54,796 bases of DNA from Candidatus Synechococcus spongiarum SP3 (GCA_001007665.1 JXQG01000005.1:1-54796); one strand, 5' to 3'; positions 28,098-37,035 are shown, counted from the first letter of the stretch. Program-made: numbers and translations. Notes: a model not told the origin generated them from the sequence alone.

Positions 28098-28727
28098 ATG
28101 GCCAGCGCACGACGCACCCGCGGCAAGGAGGGTGACAACGGCATCAATCCCTGGCTGGGGTACACTGACGTGCTCAGCAGCATGCTGCTGATTGTGCTCC
28201 TTGCCATGGGCCTGGTCACGCTAGCCAAGGCGCTGAATGAAAAGCCTCTTCTTCGCGAAAAGCCTCCCCTCATTTCGCTGACAGAGACTGACAACTCATT
28301 CCGATTCCCCACAGGCAACTATGGTCTCTCCCAAACCTTTATCAACGCCTTGGACGTCAGGTACACCACTGAGATTAAACCCACGATTGAAGCCTTTGAT
28401 GTAGATGTGATCGAAGTTATTGGCCACACTGACGGTCAGCCCAGTGCAAGACGGACCAGCAATCTGGACCGCCGGCTGCCAACAGTGGCGCTACAGGGGG
28501 AATTCACTGGGTTTCAAGTCGGTTCCAACGCAGGTCTGGGCCTGCTGAGGGCCATGGCCGTGAGCAGGTATCTGCAGGCTCGCCTGGAGGAGGATCAATT
28601 GGCGGTGGGCATCCGCCCCTATTCCGCATCAAGCCTTCTGGATCCCCAGGGCGACTTCAATCCTGCTCCTACCGTCAGCGATCCCACCCGTCGCCGCATT
28701 GAGATCCGCTTTACCCGCAGCTACTGA
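28098..28727 (+). CDS. MotB/OmpA-domain stator partner (ZorB-like)
   Basis: A 209-residue protein with one N-terminal membrane helix (NPWLGYTDVLSSMLLIVLLA). Asp24 sits just before it, where MotB/ZorB proteins carry the ion-binding Asp. The periplasmic part is an OmpA-like peptidoglycan-binding domain: VIEVIGHTDGQP, GLGLLRAMAVSRYLQARL, IRPYSASSLLDPQGD and TRRRIEIRF. An insertion of about 35 residues follows GHTDGQ (RRTSNLDRRLPTVALQGEF). It lies 42 bases after the channel gene and is expected to form the channel with it. Confidence 0.85.
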   Translation: MASARRTRGKEGDNGINPWLGYTDVLSSMLLIVLLAMGLVTLAKALNEKPLLREKPPLISLTETDNSFRFPTGNYGLSQTFINALDVRYTTEIKPTIEAFDVDVIEVIGHTDGQPSARRTSNLDRRLPTVALQGEFTGFQVGSNAGLGLLRAMAVSRYLQARLEEDQLAVGIRPYSASSLLDPQGDFNPAPTVSDPTRRRIEIRFTRSY

Positions 28728-28735
28728 GACTGAAG

Positions 28736-29413
28736 ATGGACCATCCCACCCCCTTGCAACGCCTCGCCATCCTGGAAGGCAATGTGGCGCGGCTGGAGCA
28801 GCAGCAGGCCACACCATCCCCTGCCCCGCCCCAGGCGGGTTCATCCAGCCGGCGCCTTCCTCAATGGACGGGTGGCAGTTTGTTGCTGGCCCAGCTGCAG
28901 CGGCGCCACCCTGAGGTACTGCAGGCCTATGAACAGCCGGCAGCGCTGGCCACAGACAAAAACGGACGGGTGAGCCTGGCCGTTGACGAGGCGGCAGCAC
29001 CGTTTGTTTTTGTTGTTACGCCCAGCGATGGCGATGCCCTGCTCTACCCGGCCGCGGATGCGCCGGATTGGCTGATGGAGACAGCGTTGATCCGTGGACT
29101 GTTTGCGTTACCCGGTGATTCCAACGGCCTGCCACTGAAGCTTGAGCGACCAGCCCGATTCATCGCGGCCCGGCAAGGGGAGGAGTGGGTGCTGCACAGC
29201 AGGGGAGAGTTGCTTCCCACAGCTTCTTCCCGCAGGCAGGCAGAAGAGGACCGGCGGCAACAAAGGCGTTGGGAAGAGTTGACCCGGCAGCAGCGGCAAC
29301 AGGCCAGCGATCTGCATGCCCTCAAGGGGCAGGTGGCCAGCCTGGAGCGTGCTCTGCAACGGCTCTGCCAACTCCAGGAGGCCGTCGTCGAGACCACCCC
29401 GCAAGAGCCATGA
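28736..29413 (+). CDS. Uncharacterised coiled-coil protein sharing a domain with the last operon gene
   Basis: A 225-residue soluble protein. A short N-terminal coiled coil (PLQRLAILEGNVARLEQQQ) and a linker lead to a ~100-residue probably beta-rich domain (about 60-165) containing PFVFVVTPSDGDALLYPA, ALIRGLFALP and ERPARFIAARQGEEWVLHSR. A C-terminal coiled coil (about 165-215) follows. The central domain aligns by eye with the C-terminus of the 305-residue protein at 36118-37035 (SKPARVQSQGKLWRVVEQGE). No known family recognised. Starts 8 bases after the OmpA gene; stop overlaps the next start (ATGA). Confidence 0.7.
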   Translation: MDHPTPLQRLAILEGNVARLEQQQATPSPAPPQAGSSSRRLPQWTGGSLLLAQLQRRHPEVLQAYEQPAALATDKNGRVSLAVDEAAAPFVFVVTPSDGDALLYPAADAPDWLMETALIRGLFALPGDSNGLPLKLERPARFIAARQGEEWVLHSRGELLPTASSRRQAEEDRRQQRRWEELTRQQRQQASDLHALKGQVASLERALQRLCQLQEAVVETTPQEP

Positions 29414-30765
29414 TGTTTCAGCGCGCTTCCCTGCGGCGGTGCGCCGCCTGGCTTGTGGGCCTGATGGGCATGGCCGCCTTCCTGGCCGGCTGCCAACCCG
29501 GACCGCAGCAGCCGGAATGCTGGACGTCCCCCTCACCTGACGCAGCCAGCAGCGACACTGCGGCCAACGTGGACGCTGACCCCTCATCCGATCACCAGAG
29601 CAACCCGGGGGAAATCACCGAGCTTTCCCAAATCGTGATCGGGCTGGATGGCAGCGGGTCGTTGCTGGGCCACCTGCAAGCTGAGGGGAATGTCTGGACT
29701 CGCACCCTGCAGGCGCTCCAACTGCTCACCGCTGCCCAACCGGCGGAGAAAGTCGTGATGCGGGTTGGGGGACCAGCCCCCGAAACGGTTTCCAGCCTGC
29801 AGACCTCGGCCAATCTCTGCTTCTTCGCGGGCTGTGACGACTTCCCCCCGGTGAGTTCCAACCTGCCTGCCCTTTGGCGGCAAGCCGGGCCTGGTCAGCT
29901 CACCATTCTGGTCTCGGACCTGGAAACCGACGCCAGCCTCACCGGAGCATTGGTGCAGGCCATTGACCGGAGCGAACCGGAGGCCATGGGTGTGATGGCT
30001 GTTCAGGCCCCCTTTAACGGTCCACTGTTCGACCCGTTCACCGGCAAGTCGGTGGGCGACCTGAACGGCAACCGGCCTCTGTATCTTTTGGTGACAGGAC
30101 CACGGGAGCCGGTGGAGACAATCCTTCGCGACGGAGCCGGGGCTTTTGGTCAGGTCCATTTGCAGCCCGTGTACAGCAGCCTGCTTCCGGTGGAGACCGG
30201 TTCGGAGGAGCCAATCCATGCGCAGCAGTTGCAACTGCTGGACGACAACGGCCAACCTGATCCTCAGCAGGGCGTTGTGGGCGGCGGGGTGCCCGTGGGA
30301 TCTCTCAGCATCGTTCCCGTCGACAACGTGCTCACGGTCCAGGTGGAGCCAGGGCAATCACGACAACTGGCCCTGAGCGTGCAGGGCATGCTGGAGGACA
30401 CCCAGGGTGTTGCCTATCCACCGGGTCAGTTGATCCTGGAGCAGTACAACCTGGAGGAGAAGCAGTGGCAGGCAGGCGCCCAGGGGATGACGGTGCAGGA
30501 CCTGCGTCTGCAGAACAGCAATCTCAGCGCCACGGTCTCCCTGGCTGCGGGACTGCCCGCCAATCTGGTGCGGGCCAAGCTGCCAGCCCACCGTAGTGTG
30601 GAAGACTGGTGGCTTGCACTGAACGCCCATGGCCATGGCGCCCATGACCCAATCGAAGGCCGCACCAAGGGCCTCTACGGTTTGCTAACCAGCCTGCAAG
30701 CCTCACGACAGGATCCTGACCCACCTCCGGCTGCAGCGTTCTGCTTTGCCCACTCCCCCACCTGA
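29410..30765 (+). CDS. Lipoprotein with von Willebrand A (MIDAS) domain
   Basis: The 451-residue product starts with a lipoprotein signal; the lipobox is LAGC with Cys28. A disordered acidic linker leads to a vWA-like fold: IVIGLDGSGSLLGHL carries a DxSxS metal site (Asp80, Ser82, Ser84), and GQLTILVSDLETDAS supplies the second acidic loop (Asp170). The C-terminal ~180 residues resemble a beta-sandwich with LSIVPVDNVLTVQVEPGQSR. Such domains bind ligands through a metal. Its location in the periplasm, next to a peptidoglycan-binding stator, suggests an external sensor or adaptor (inference). Confidence 0.78.
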   Translation: MMFQRASLRRCAAWLVGLMGMAAFLAGCQPGPQQPECWTSPSPDAASSDTAANVDADPSSDHQSNPGEITELSQIVIGLDGSGSLLGHLQAEGNVWTRTLQALQLLTAAQPAEKVVMRVGGPAPETVSSLQTSANLCFFAGCDDFPPVSSNLPALWRQAGPGQLTILVSDLETDASLTGALVQAIDRSEPEAMGVMAVQAPFNGPLFDPFTGKSVGDLNGNRPLYLLVTGPREPVETILRDGAGAFGQVHLQPVYSSLLPVETGSEEPIHAQQLQLLDDNGQPDPQQGVVGGGVPVGSLSIVPVDNVLTVQVEPGQSRQLALSVQGMLEDTQGVAYPPGQLILEQYNLEEKQWQAGAQGMTVQDLRLQNSNLSATVSLAAGLPANLVRAKLPAHRSVEDWWLALNAHGHGAHDPIEGRTKGLYGLLTSLQASRQDPDPPPAAAFCFAHSPT

Positions 30766-30766
30766 T

Positions 30767-31246
30767 ATGCGCAATCTGGTCACTCTGGTTGTCCTGCTGA
30801 CTTTAGGCGCAGTGTGCAACTTCGTCGTTTTACCCGGTCTGGCCACCAACTTCCGTAATGTTTTCGCGGCACCAGGCCTGCCAATGGAGCAGTTTTTCAA
30901 CGAGGGACCACCGACCTTGTTCAGGGTATTCTGGTTCTGCAACGTGGGTGCTGTCCTGGCGTGGGTCTACCGGACATGGCAGCGGCGCGCCGCCAGTGCC
31001 GCCAGGGTGGCCAGGATGCGGGGCTACTGGTGGATTACCGCCAGCCTGCTGCTGGCTGCAGGAGTGGTCTGCAGCGCTTTCACCATCTGGATTCCCTTCC
31101 CGCAAGTTTCCCTGATGGGTGAAGTCCTCTTGTTGGCCCTGTTGCTTGTGGATGAGGCGCTTTTCTTCTGGCTGCCCACCGTATTGGCCTCGCCCCGCAG
31201 CTACCGCCTTGCGGCGCCGGGGGCCCAGATCTTCCAAAAAACTTGA
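30767..31246 (+). CDS. Four-helix membrane protein of the motor-like operon
   Basis: A 159-residue protein with four predicted membrane helices: LVTLVVLLTLGAVCNFVVLP, FWFCNVGAVLAWVYRTW, WWITASLLLAAGVVCSAFTI and LMGEVLLLALLLVDEALFFW. No family recognised. Starts one base after the vWA lipoprotein stop, and the tubulin-like gene follows after 15 bases with a GAGGGGAGG Shine-Dalgarno-like stretch. Probably an accessory membrane subunit. Confidence 0.75.
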   Translation: MRNLVTLVVLLTLGAVCNFVVLPGLATNFRNVFAAPGLPMEQFFNEGPPTLFRVFWFCNVGAVLAWVYRTWQRRAASAARVARMRGYWWITASLLLAAGVVCSAFTIWIPFPQVSLMGEVLLLALLLVDEALFFWLPTVLASPRSYRLAAPGAQIFQKT

Positions 31247-31261
31247 GGGGAGGTTCGTTCC

Positions 31262-32755
31262 ATGAAGTTGTTTGCCATTGGTGTGGGCGGCTCCGGGGCC
31301 AAGTGCCTGGAGGCAACCATTCACTTGCACACCATTGGCTTGCTGGATCGAGAAGGAAGCCCACCCACGGAGTTGGGGGTGCTTTTCGTGGAGCCGGATC
31401 GCCAAAGCGCCTTACTGCAGAGGGCGCGCACGGCCCTGATCCGCACCCAGTCCCTGCGCAAAGCCCTGGACGGTGTGACCCAACGCTTCTGCCACGGTGG
31501 CGGGCTGACAGACTACGGCGTTTGGAATCCAGTGGAAAGCGTGGCCGGTCAGGGGTCGTTGACCATGGCTCAGATTTACACAAAACAGACCCTTGCGCAC
31601 ACATCACCGGCCCTTGGCGGCCTCATGGATTGCCTGTTCACCCAGGAGGAGCAAAAGCTGGATTTAAGAGAGGGGTTTCGTGGGAGGCCGCCCATTGGTT
31701 CTGCCCTGATGAGTGCCATCGAACTGGAGGATCACCAGACGTGGGTACGGTTCCTGGGGGACGTGCGCCAGGCCGCCAAGGGGGGACAAGACGTGTACAT
31801 CCACATGTTTGGAAGCGTATTTGGGGGGACAGGGGCATCAGGAGTGCCCACCGTAGGGCGTTTGCTGCGCAACTGGCTGAAGGAGGAGCAGATCCAGAGC
31901 ACGGCGTTGAACGCCTCCCTGCTACTGCCCTACTTCCACTTCAAGAGCCATGGCGCCGAAGACACTGGTCTCCACGCGGAAGCCAGCAACTTTCACCTCA
32001 ATACCAGCGCTGCTTTGCAATACCTCTCCCAGGACGGCGCCAGCCCCTTTGATCGAGTGTACCTCCTGGGCAGCGATGCGAAGGTGGCTTATGATTTCTC
32101 CATTGGCGGCACCAGCCAGGCCAATGGGGCCCACTTGGTGGAATTGCTTGCCACCCTGGGACCCCAGCACAGCTTTGGCAAGACGGAACAGGATGCTGCT
32201 GCCTACACCCTGAGCCGGGACAGCCAGGGCAGTGTGAATTGGAATGATCTACCCGATAGCGCGTCCACCCAAAGCGCGCTGAGCCGTGGCGCCAGGCTGG
32301 CTGTGGTGTGGCGCAACAATATCGCCCTGGATCTGGAGGCTGCAGACGGCCAATCCCTGAGGAGCTTCTCTGTGGGAGCCCCATGGGCAACACGCTTCTA
32401 CAATTCCAGCGGCGAGGAGGTGAAAACTCTGGGCAGCCGCAACGACAAAGACGTCAGGTTTGCTGCAAACCAGTGGGCCGAGACCCTGCTCACCTGGCTC
32501 CGGCAACTCTGCTCCAGCACGGGTGGCGCCTTAGAGCAAAAACTGCTGGACCCGGCCAAACTGGCGGTCCAGCAGAGACACTTGGCAAGCCTCGATGGCT
32601 TGGTCTACGACAGTGACCGTGCGACCACCGGCAAGCGGGCAACCGATGTGGAAGACTTGAAAATCAAACTGGACGACCGCCGTGCCCGGGGGTTCAATCC
32701 CCAAGGGACAGGCGGTCTACTGGACACCCTCTGGGAGCTTTGTAACCAACCATGA
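31262..32755 (+). CDS. Tubulin/FtsZ-like GTPase (tubulin-like domain protein)
   Basis: A 497-residue protein with the nucleotide-binding features of the tubulin superfamily. The N-terminal strand-loop MKLFAIGVGGSGAKCLEATI includes the GVGGSGAK phosphate loop (7-14), and the tubulin signature appears as FGSVFGGTGASGVPTVGRLL (glycine motif GGTGASG at 188-194). It is far from FtsZ and matches the architecture of the tubulin-like proteins found in accessory operons. Overlaps the following gene by ATGA, which implies stoichiometric production with the actin-fold protein. Polymer formation is not demonstrable from sequence. Confidence 0.82.
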   Translation: MKLFAIGVGGSGAKCLEATIHLHTIGLLDREGSPPTELGVLFVEPDRQSALLQRARTALIRTQSLRKALDGVTQRFCHGGGLTDYGVWNPVESVAGQGSLTMAQIYTKQTLAHTSPALGGLMDCLFTQEEQKLDLREGFRGRPPIGSALMSAIELEDHQTWVRFLGDVRQAAKGGQDVYIHMFGSVFGGTGASGVPTVGRLLRNWLKEEQIQSTALNASLLLPYFHFKSHGAEDTGLHAEASNFHLNTSAALQYLSQDGASPFDRVYLLGSDAKVAYDFSIGGTSQANGAHLVELLATLGPQHSFGKTEQDAAAYTLSRDSQGSVNWNDLPDSASTQSALSRGARLAVVWRNNIALDLEAADGQSLRSFSVGAPWATRFYNSSGEEVKTLGSRNDKDVRFAANQWAETLLTWLRQLCSSTGGALEQKLLDPAKLAVQQRHLASLDGLVYDSDRATTGKRATDVEDLKIKLDDRRARGFNPQGTGGLLDTLWELCNQP

Positions 32756-35700
32756 CCCACCTTTGGTTTCCTGACACCCAAGATACCCTCAGCAAAGGCG
32801 CCAAGCCCGGTCATTGGAAAGGCCGCAGCGCCCACGAACTGGGCACTGCGGCATCCAAGCTCAGCTTCGACGGCATCACCACGCGGATTAACTCCCTGCC
32901 AACCCCCTGGTCACGGGTGGTCCAGATTGAGCAGGCAATTACAAATACCGATTATCCTACCCGAGGCCAACTCCTGGATGAGTTGTTTGGATGTCTGGCG
33001 GTTGTGGCGCTCTCGGATCTCTACAACTTGGACCTGAAAGCAGAGATCCTGCATCTTGAGGAGCTCCGCAACCATCGGGAGCCAGCCGTGTGCCGCTTTG
33101 CAAGCAGCCTATGGGCAAATAAGCCGGAAGCATCCCAATCGGTGCTAGGGAAGCCGTCCGGGGTCATGTCCGACTGGGATCGGCTGATGATTTTCATGAT
33201 CAAGGATGCCGGGACTCATCAGAGTCAGCCCATCGGTTTTGCATCTCCCAGTAGCGTTCTCTGTCCCACTGCCCAACTGCGCTGGCCGATTGCGGGTGTG
33301 CCTTGGATTGACAAGGATAGATTTAGCGATCCCACGCCCCATCTCTCTCTTCAGCAACACAAACAGCCCTTGGCAAACTGGCTCAAACAACTGGTCGAAG
33401 ACATACTCAGTATCGAATCAAAGGCCAACACTCCCTTGGCGGACAACCTCTGCACAGTCCTAAAAGAATTTATTGATCGTCTCGTCGGAGTTCAAGCATC
33501 CACAGGACCAGATAAAGGCGAGCCAATCCCTAGTGCCAACAGAAGTATCATGGGTGGCCTTTTGGTTTATTCGGCAGCACCGGTGAAGTTAGACAAGAAT
33601 CTCTGCCGGGTGATGCTGACAGATAAGCGGGAAGGGAACCTCAAGCCGGTCATCCTTGTAGATCCCTCCATGCCGCGGCAACTACAAAAGAAGGAGAGTG
33701 AGATCCAGCTCTACGGCCCTGACACCTTGGCAACCATCTCTGGCGATGCGGAACGGCTCCGCCAGCGCTACAAGGACATCACTGTAGTGACCCCTGATGA
33801 CCTGTTTCTGGACAACCTTACCCTGCTGCCTGGAGGCAATGCCCTGGAGCATAGCTGGCTGCCGGAGAAACTGACCGCTCGCCTGGAGATGGGCAACTGG
33901 GAAGACACCACCCCTCTGCTCCCCTTCAGTGCTGGTGTGCAGAAATTGTTCAGTAGCAGCGAACTGAAAGAGAGGGTGAGCTTGGCGGTGGATCACAGCC
34001 TGGGGTGCCTGGTGGTGGAGCTGAGGCTGACGTTGGAGGGCTTTGACGAGGATCACCTTGAGTATCACCTTGAGCGCAGCTACCCCCTGAAAGAGGCCAA
34101 ACTGCTGGGGAGCGTTCCTGTAATAGCCATATGGCCGGCCATCCCTGCTGGGCGCTGGCACAAATACTGGATCTTCAGCCAGATGGTTGATGGCCTGAGC
34201 GTCGATGGAACTGAAGCCTGGGAAGGGCCTGAACGAGTGGAGTCTGGCAGTGATTCAGTGCATTACTTTTGCAGTGAACATTTTCCTGACCTTCTCAAGG
34301 TCAGCGTGGACCAACGGCCAGGTGGTTTAATCCCGCTGGAGTCGCCGGAGCCAACTAAGGACACCGCCGACCTGTGGGATGTTGGCCTGGATTTCGGCAC
34401 TTCATTCACAAATTGGGCCATCTATGATCATAATCATGCACCGCGTAGATTCCCGTTACAGTCAGCATTATGGCCAGTCACGGCAGCCAATGCCGAGGTG
34501 CAGGAGGAACTTCTCAATCGATATTTTCTGCCTCAGACAATGTATCCAGAAGGAGATAATCCACCAACAAGTACAAGCCTGAGTGTAATGGGCGGTGGCA
34601 ATAAAGTGAATTCTGATCGCGAAAAACCTCCAGAACTCTTCCATGAAGCTCGTCTCCATATTCCTCAGCCAGGTGAAGCGTTCAAATCTCATTTGCGTAC
34701 TGGATTCAAGTGGGAGCATCCAGAGCTCCAGCGCCCCTTTTTGAAACAGCTTGCACTGATGATCAGTGCCGATGCGGTGCGACGTGGAGCTGAGGAAATG
34801 ACATGGAGACTCTCTTATCCCACGGCTTTTTCCAACAACACTAGAACTCTCTATCGCGATTTTTGGCAAGAATTAACAGAGGAATTGGGCAACATTACTG
34901 GGCTTAAGCAAAGACTGAATAAAAGGCTGAATGATGGTCCTCTACTCAGCGAAGCTGTAGCCTTTGCTCGCTGTTTAGCTGAGAGACAAACGATAACATT
35001 TCAGCATACCGCATGTATGGACATTGGCGGGCGTACCACTGACATTTCTCTATGGCAGAGGAGCAGTCTTGTTCACCAGGTTTCTGTCCCATTTGCTGGC
35101 CAACACATTTGCACCAAAATCCTTAATTGTCGTCCAGAATTTGCAGCCAATCTGCTCAACGAGAACTTGAATTCTATTACCGAGGGCAGCAATAGCAGGA
35201 CAATGGAGTTGAATCGGCTCAATCTCATTGACAATTACATACGCTTTGGTAGTGAAAATCTACTTGGAAAACTGAAAATGCAACGATCTCGAACACAGAG
35301 TTCAAAAGATAAAACCTTAGAGCAATTCATCAGCTTGATGGCCTTAGCTACAGGCGGACTATATCACTATCTTGGATTTATTGTCAGATGCCTTTATGAA
35401 AAGAACACACTCAACAGGCGGGCTTGCGTGTCAGTCTGTGTGGGTGGTAACGGCGGGAAACTGCTGCACTGGCTTGCTCCTACCGGTAAGTTTGCTCAAG
35501 ACTCCAAGATCAACACCTGGTTGAACCGCATTCAAGCCTCGGCAATCGATTGGAAGGATGATGAATCCAACGATAATGAATCCAACGATGATGAATCTGC
35601 TGAGGGCACACGTCTCTCGGGAGAATTCAAGGATGAAGTGGCCATTGGCTTGGTAGTGGTGGGTGAGCGCCATATCAGCGCCCCCGATGATTTGTCGTCT

Positions 35701-36111
35701 AATCCGCCCCCGCCGTTCAGCGGCGAATCTCTGTGCATCAATGGCCATGAATTCACTGCTGAACAGCCTATTGATTTGTCTAGCATCGATCACGACGAAC
35801 CTGTCAAGACCATGGAGCTCCTTGACCTGAAGGAACTCCAGCGCTATGTGCGAGGCACGGTTAAAGCCATGGAAGGCCTGAGAGCTGATCTACAAATAGA
35901 CCCATTGGTGAAGGAGTCGGATCTGGAAAGTGCTAACAGCCGCTTAAGGACAAGGGTGTTAGAACGTGCTCAAAACCTGTGTGATCAGAGTCTGGGCGAC
36001 CCCCAACATCCCAGAAGAATCGACGAATTCTCTGTGGAGCCAGGCTTCTTCCTGGGTCTGCGGGCCCTGATAGAAGTGCTTGCCGAAGATTGGGCAGCAG
36101 ACAAATTATAG
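32752..36111 (+). CDS. Large protein with C-terminal Hsp70/actin-fold ATPase domain
   Basis: 1119 residues. The N-terminal ~540 residues are of unknown family; RINSLPTPWSRVVQIEQAIT is a conserved-looking segment. From about residue 543 an actin/Hsp70 ATPase begins: phosphate-1 WDVGLDFGTSFTNWAIYD (Asp547), phosphate-2 ACMDIGGRTTDISLW (Asp757) and adenosine motif SVCVGGNGGKLLHWL. An acidic repeat DDESNDNESNDDES lies near residue 940, just past the adenosine motif. The ATPase part (about 34380-35450) is more AT-rich than its 5' half. Coupled to the tubulin-like gene by ATGA. Confidence 0.8.
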   Translation: MTHLWFPDTQDTLSKGAKPGHWKGRSAHELGTAASKLSFDGITTRINSLPTPWSRVVQIEQAITNTDYPTRGQLLDELFGCLAVVALSDLYNLDLKAEILHLEELRNHREPAVCRFASSLWANKPEASQSVLGKPSGVMSDWDRLMIFMIKDAGTHQSQPIGFASPSSVLCPTAQLRWPIAGVPWIDKDRFSDPTPHLSLQQHKQPLANWLKQLVEDILSIESKANTPLADNLCTVLKEFIDRLVGVQASTGPDKGEPIPSANRSIMGGLLVYSAAPVKLDKNLCRVMLTDKREGNLKPVILVDPSMPRQLQKKESEIQLYGPDTLATISGDAERLRQRYKDITVVTPDDLFLDNLTLLPGGNALEHSWLPEKLTARLEMGNWEDTTPLLPFSAGVQKLFSSSELKERVSLAVDHSLGCLVVELRLTLEGFDEDHLEYHLERSYPLKEAKLLGSVPVIAIWPAIPAGRWHKYWIFSQMVDGLSVDGTEAWEGPERVESGSDSVHYFCSEHFPDLLKVSVDQRPGGLIPLESPEPTKDTADLWDVGLDFGTSFTNWAIYDHNHAPRRFPLQSALWPVTAANAEVQEELLNRYFLPQTMYPEGDNPPTSTSLSVMGGGNKVNSDREKPPELFHEARLHIPQPGEAFKSHLRTGFKWEHPELQRPFLKQLALMISADAVRRGAEEMTWRLSYPTAFSNNTRTLYRDFWQELTEELGNITGLKQRLNKRLNDGPLLSEAVAFARCLAERQTITFQHTACMDIGGRTTDISLWQRSSLVHQVSVPFAGQHICTKILNCRPEFAANLLNENLNSITEGSNSRTMELNRLNLIDNYIRFGSENLLGKLKMQRSRTQSSKDKTLEQFISLMALATGGLYHYLGFIVRCLYEKNTLNRRACVSVCVGGNGGKLLHWLAPTGKFAQDSKINTWLNRIQASAIDWKDDESNDNESNDDESAEGTRLSGEFKDEVAIGLVVVGERHISAPDDLSSNPPPPFSGESLCINGHEFTAEQPIDLSSIDHDEPVKTMELLDLKELQRYVRGTVKAMEGLRADLQIDPLVKESDLESANSRLRTRVLERAQNLCDQSLGDPQHPRRIDEFSVEPGFFLGLRALIEVLAEDWAADKL

Positions 36112-36117
36112 GGGGCT

Positions 36118-37035
36118 ATGACAATGACGTTGACGGCACAAGCACCGACTACCCCAGAACTTCCTTCGCCTGCTTCCCCTCAAGTCGGGGATTCGCCCGC
36201 CACCACTGGAGACCAGCCCGCGGCAGATATAGCTCACTCTACTTCTCCTGGGGAAACCATCACCACCGAAAGCCCACAGCCTGTCCCAGTAGACATTACC
36301 ATCGCCAGCCCTCTAACCATCGACGCCAGCCCTCTAACCATTGGCATCCTGGCTTTGGTTATTCTCAATAGTGTCCTCTCATGTCTGTTTCTAATCCTCT
36401 TCAGAAACCGGACTCAATCAAAATCAGCAAACCCGATCCAGGACTCTAGCCCACTGGAGATGATTCAGGACCAAATGAAAGAGCAGCAAAACCTGGTCCA
36501 GTCTGTGCAACAGAATCAGCAAACTCTGCTGCGGAAGACGGAAGACATGGAGCAAAGCATCAAAAGGATGGGGCGGTTGCAAACCGTGGCCACTGCCCCA
36601 CCGCCAAGGCCAAGGGTGGTAAACGAGCCTCAATCGACTCCTAGGCTGAGACTGAGCCCAGCCGATCATCTTGTTCAAGTTTTGGAGCAAGGTGGCGACC
36701 GAGCCGCTCTGGCGCAGTGGCCTGTGGTGAGGGTGAAAATCACTGCTGCCAGTCAAAACCATATCCATCGTGGCGACATTGCCGGAATTGAGTTGGAGCC
36801 CGCCCAAGGGGGAGCCAGTTTTCTGGTCTTCCAGGTCAATGGGGAGAATCTGCTTGTCCCCAACCAGGAAACCCTGGGGGTATTCCAGCGCTATCAAAGA
36901 GGGCACACGGGGCTGTTTGTCGTCAAGCGGCAACCGTCGCAACCAACTCCACAGGTCAGCAAGCCTGCTCGGGTCCAGTCGCAAGGAAAGCTCTGGCGGG
37001 TGGTGGAGCAGGGGGAAGTTCTGATTCGGGGCTAA
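36118..37035 (+). CDS. Single-pass membrane coiled-coil protein, last gene of the motor-like operon
   Basis: A 305-residue protein: a Pro/Thr-rich N-terminal ~70 residues, one membrane helix (about 74-95, TIGILALVILNSVLSCLFLI), a coiled coil (about 108-150) and a C-terminal domain (about 185-305). That domain includes RVKITAASQNHIHRGDIAGI, FLVFQVNGENLLVPNQ and SKPARVQSQGKLWRVVEQGE, and resembles the central domain of the protein at 28736-29413. A 17-base direct repeat (36304-36341, period 21) encodes the duplicated SPLTI just before the helix. Starts 6 bases after the actin-fold gene. Family unknown. Confidence 0.72.
   Translation: MTMTLTAQAPTTPELPSPASPQVGDSPATTGDQPAADIAHSTSPGETITTESPQPVPVDITIASPLTIDASPLTIGILALVILNSVLSCLFLILFRNRTQSKSANPIQDSSPLEMIQDQMKEQQNLVQSVQQNQQTLLRKTEDMEQSIKRMGRLQTVATAPPPRPRVVNEPQSTPRLRLSPADHLVQVLEQGGDRAALAQWPVVRVKITAASQNHIHRGDIAGIELEPAQGGASFLVFQVNGENLLVPNQETLGVFQRYQRGHTGLFVVKRQPSQPTPQVSKPARVQSQGKLWRVVEQGEVLIRG

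Noticed and set aside
26253-28727. Calling the first two genes a complete Zorya system
   Set aside because: The ZorC/ZorD helicase-type or ZorE nuclease effectors are absent; only the stator pair is similar.
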